From Rhynchonema sp. JSB1_4 (taxonomy: Eukaryota > Nematoda > Chromadorea > Monhysterida > Xyalidae), in contig JASAMV010005853.1 of assembly GCA_030248065.1 (NCBI GenBank), positions 1 to 17,174 of the forward strand: a stretch of DNA of 17,174 nt, in the 5' to 3' direction. Made by a program: the position numbers and the translations under genes. Below, piece by piece: positions 14,330-17,174 of this stretch. Positions within the stretch are counted from its first letter, which is position 1, and every line of letters begins with the position of its first letter. Under the pieces are notes generated by a model, which was given only the letters and a program-made list of their open reading frames with translations, did not search any database and was not told where the DNA came from.

Positions 14330-17174
14330 ATGCTCGTCCCGTTGCATCAGAGTTTACCCATTTATGCGTGGTTGCTGCTGACAATTGTCCGATGTGCGTC
14401 CCAACCAGTCGCGAAACCAGTCCGACCTCGGCCCCGACCCAATGATTCATTCCGACTACGTCGATATGGCCATCTTTGCGAACAATGGGCGCGAAACATC
14501 AGGGCCAAATGGCTGGCCTACAGCGCGCCGGGCGCATCGCTCATATTCACTACAGCTGAACAGGTGAAGCATCACACACACAGACACGGCTCTAGAAATC
14601 ATATCTTGTTTCTGCAGTCGCTCTTGCGACATCCATCAGAGTTGGCTTGAAGGCAACAAATTCACAGTAATCCTAGTCTATTGTATCATTGCATTAATTT
14701 TTTTGTTGTTACATACACAGTACTAGTCGACAAAATGTCTGACGCTCTTATCCAGGATTACAACTGGCGCGACATGTACGACAGTCTGATGATGGATTGC
14801 CGTGACTGTATGGTGTCGGGGCCGCAGTATCGAAGTTGCAACTACCAAACCTGCCAGAATGGTTAGGATACACCCCGACACAGTTTTCGTGAAAACAGCG
14901 TTTGATGGGTGTCTTACGCCGTTCGAGTGACTGCAATCCACAGCAGCTCAACGGCAGAGCGGCAGGGGATGACTGAGGTTCAAGTCCAGTGGAGGGCATA
15001 ATGTTTGGTGGGCGCGGTGGTGAAAAGCCCTGTAGTACCAAGTGGCAATCTTTCCATCTCCAACACCCCCAGATCGGGCCATATACGAAGAGCACGAATG
15101 TCGATGCGCACAACATTGGACGGGAAGTCGATGTCAGATCCCGGTGTGCCTGAATGGATGGCGAAATACGAAGAACTCGTCCAAATGCGATTGTCAACCT
15201 TACTGGAGTGGCGTGGCGTGCGAAACGTGTGATGGTTGGTCTGGTGGGAGGATTGCTGGATTTTGGAAAATTATCGGTTCACATATCGGAGCTAGCATGG
15301 TAATGCTAAGCGACATATGGTTCATTCCTTATATTGCGTGAGTTGAAAAATTTAAACTCACGCCATTTTCACAAGACTTAACTTGAGAAGCCCAAACTTG
15401 CACACAACTTGTAAGGCGTGGACTTCTAGGTCCACACAAAATTTCATTCCGTTGCGTACCCGCTCGCGCGATCGCGGGCAAGATACAGTTGAAATTTTTG
15501 TAAAAACGTTCTTTCCCTTTTTTTTCCACAAAAAACTAGTCAGGGCCCAGACGTTACTGAACACCAGAAATGTTAATATCGCATATAGGGTTTTCGCACA
15601 CGAGAAACACGATGGTGCTATCGCCGACTTCGTAACTCCACGACTGAGACCGGTTCCAGACCATGAGCACTTTTTGTATGTAAAGTGTGCTTCCCGAAGT
15701 AAAATTTCGTCGAAAAGTTGGGTTACCAGAACTATTAAAGTTGTTTATGTGGTTTTCGCACTCGAGAAACACGGTGGTGCTATCGCCGAGTTCGTAACTT
15801 TTAGTATGAACGGTTCCAGACCATGACTTTTTGTACAGAAAGTATGGTTCTAAAGCCAAAATCAGCAGTGATATGTGTTTTTAATCGTTGTTACGTCAAA
15901 CATATATTAATTCCAATTGGTTAAATGTTTTTCAGCTTAAAAAGAGCCAGAATGGACGCTCAGACACACACAACAATGCATTAGTGCACGCTACGTAGTT
16001 GCCTGATTCATAAAGCGCACAATGTATTACCCACAACACACAGCCAGCCAGCCAGCACACACACACACACACACAGGCAGGCAGCCAGCACACACACACA
16101 CAGGCAGCCAGCACAATAGGCAATGCAGCAATGCACGCGTAGTTATACTCTGACAATTCTTTTGGGAGAAACTTTTCAAACGCGTTGCCTGATCCGTAAA
16201 GCGCATTATGCGTGTGTTAGCTGCAGCGGTCACGTGACTGCCAGCCGCTCAACACACAAGTCTAACGTAGTGATTTGCGAAATGCTACGAAACTCAGCTG
16301 GCTGCGCCAGTTGCGTGTGCTTTACGGATCAGGCAACACACTTGAAAAGTTTCTCCCAAAAGTGTTGTCAGAGTATATGTACATAGTAAAGTTTGTGAAG
16401 GAGAGTGGCGAAGCGGTTATGTCCGAAAGGTCTAACGCGCATCACTGAAGACCGTCGCGGGTTCAAACATTCATGCGCGCAGCGAACTTTGTTTTATTTT
16501 ACTAACTTTTAATGAATTCTGGGTAACATTTTTCAGTTTTTTCGTGTTTTTATTTGAGATTAATTAATAAGCACAGGTGCAGTTCGCAGTTTATGCGCTG
16601 TGATGTCATTCATGATAAAATACCCACAAGATATCAACTTGTTAATTAAAATTGCTGTTGCTCTCTAACATTCGAAGCTTTTTCCGCATTTATAATTTGA
16701 CTTTCGTGGGAAAGTTAAATAGTAGTTTTTACGTAACATTGAATCCAAGATCAGATGCGGCGGCCAACACCAAAGCAATCTGGAGACTGATGTTTGACAC
16801 TTATTTCATTGCTGAAGCTGAAGGGACAGGTTGCATGGAAGTTCATTGCACAGCTTTGCTTGGTACTAAACCAACAAGTGCCATAATCTGACACGAAGAG
16901 CACACAGTGCGATATAAATGATGGTACCTAGGGTGTCAAATACATACCTGGCGGTAAATTAAAAAAATAAATAACTTGACAAGTTACCATGTTCCTCAAA
17001 AGCATAGACATGCGCGTGGGGCACTGCGTTGGTTTTGTTTCAGTGGTGGGTGAAGACGCAGACACAAGCGTGTCTCCATTGTTAGAACCCCATAGTGAAA
17101 TCGAAACACAAAATTGGCCGTATGTCACGATAACCACCGATTCATATATCCTGCCAAAAAGTACATTAAACTAA
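14330..17174 (+). CDS. EGF-like secreted or membrane protein, partial model
   Basis: Two exons are well supported. Exon B is 14721-14861 (acceptor CATACACAG, donor GTTAGG). Exon C is 15073-15234 (acceptor ACCCCCAG, donor GTTGGT). They join in phase 1 to give CQNDR and then two EGF-type endings, CRCAQHWTGSRC and CDCQPYWSGVAC, both fitting CxC...W.G..C. Exon B has five cysteines. A first exon with a signal peptide probably starts at 14330 (hydrophobic YAWLLLTIV). Its donor is uncertain: GTGAAG at 14563 gives the wrong phase, while GTGCGT after CGAT, at about 14395, fits. A terminal exon 17044-17174 (acceptor TTTGTTTCAG) is in the matching phase and ends in TAA at the last base, giving an acidic, Ser/Thr-rich tail (SPLLEPHSEIETQNW). 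No membrane-spanning exon was found between C and the last exon. Exact family not recognised. Confidence 0.6.
15563..15860. repeat. Two-copy 162-base tandem repeat
   Basis: The block starting ACCAGAAATGTTAATAT at 15563 recurs at 15725 as ACCAGAACTATTAAAG, a period of 162. It shares long matches such as GAGAAACACGRTGGTGCTAT and CGGTTCCAGACCATGA. The second copy is partial and fades near 15860. The period is a multiple of three, so both strands stay open through it, but I see no evidence that it codes. Confidence 0.85.
16041..16115. repeat. CA and CAGGCAGC microsatellite
   Basis: Alternating blocks of (CA)n and CAGCCAGC/CAGGCAGG make up the stretch. Ordinary slippage-prone DNA. Confidence 0.9.
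16144..16377. mobile_element. Tc1/mariner-type MITE, 230 bases plus TA targets
   Basis: Long terminal inverted repeats of about 60 bases: the left begins TACTCTGACAA at 16146 and the right ends TTGTCAGAGTA at 16375. They match through the inner string TTTTGGGAGAAACTTTTCAA and on to TTGCCTGATCCGTAAAGC. A TA dinucleotide flanks both sides (16144-16145 and 16376-16377), as expected for Tc1/mariner targets. The ~110-base middle has no coding capacity. A diverged relative of the inner arm, TTGCCTGATTCATAAAGCGCA, lies at about 16000-16020. Confidence 0.8.
16399..16500 (+). ncRNA. Degenerate tRNA-like Pol III unit
   Basis: TGGCGAAGCGG (16406-16416) matches a Pol III A box. TGTCCGAAAGGTCTAACGCG (from 16420) also resembles a tRNA-Leu D arm. 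GGTTCAAAC (16460-16468) matches most of a B box, and TTTT runs follow (from about 16492). The acceptor and T stems do not pair well, so it is not a functional tRNA by eye. A tRNA pseudogene or the head of a tRNA-derived SINE would fit. Confidence 0.35.

Larger units (their letters stand above)
15235..17043. other. Long repeat-filled intron or gap of the EGF-like gene
   Basis: Holds the 162-base tandem repeat, a microsatellite, a MITE and a tRNA-like unit, listed separately. The frame 16652-16891 (79 residues) is open but has no signature. Around 15259-15340 the frame of exon C stays open for about 35 codons past its donor, ending at 15341. This is a possible alternative C-terminus if the intron is retained. 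Confidence 0.4.

Noticed and set aside
14385..14567. Frame of 60 residues overlapping the putative signal-peptide exon
   Set aside because: It ends in a phase that would hit a stop in the next exon, and it lacks a signal peptide.
15383..15859. Frames of 147 (+) and 101 (-) residues across the 162-base repeat
   Set aside because: The period is a multiple of three, which keeps both strands open; coding is not supported over simple duplication.

Overview
The window looks like animal nuclear DNA, most probably from a nematode. The genes are split by introns. The repeat motif TTAGGC/GCCTAA, the nematode telomere unit, occurs as an interstitial array (10728-10792) and inside minisatellite units (near 1670-1688 and 1821-1843). 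The one gene that can be named with confidence is the cell-cycle kinase CDK1, and its residues resemble nematode CDK-1 as I remember that family. The species cannot be told from the sequence.

Layout. 1-1560: AT-rich DNA with no gene. 1569-1838: a 151-base minisatellite carrying telomere-like ends. 1902-3021 and 4910-6036: two inverted copies, each about 1.1 kb, of a divergent gene pair. The pair is a small secreted-peptide-like gene and an intact two-exon gene for a 132-residue protein of unknown function. The 132-residue gene is intact in both copies, while the peptide gene is broken in the right copy. The spacer between the arms holds about 1.4 kb made almost only of A and C on the + strand, followed by a hammerhead-ribozyme-like motif (4810-4852).

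6386-11459, minus strand: a complete CDK1 gene in nine coding exons (327 residues), with every catalytic and regulatory residue checked present. Its first intron is 2.5 kb. It is an old ~30-base GATAGATAGAT satellite invaded by non-autonomous hAT-type transposons. Four have CAGTG-type ends; each of the four has a perfect 8-base target duplication, and three of them are nested like Russian dolls (9802-11295 contains 10128-11189, which contains 10162-10556). Each element carries its own internal short repeat.

11460-14329: no gene that I can support. 14330-17174, plus strand: parts of a secreted or membrane EGF-like protein gene; the last exon ends at the final base of the window. Its long last intron holds a 162-base tandem repeat, a CA/CAGG microsatellite, a 234-base Tc1/mariner-type MITE and a degenerate tRNA-like Pol III unit.

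A feature common to all the genes is the splice donor: 8 of 12 inferred donors begin GTT and none is GTAAGT or GTGAGT. The most interesting parts are the nested transposon intron in CDK1, the inverted gene-pair duplication with its A/C-only spacer, and the hammerhead-like motif.
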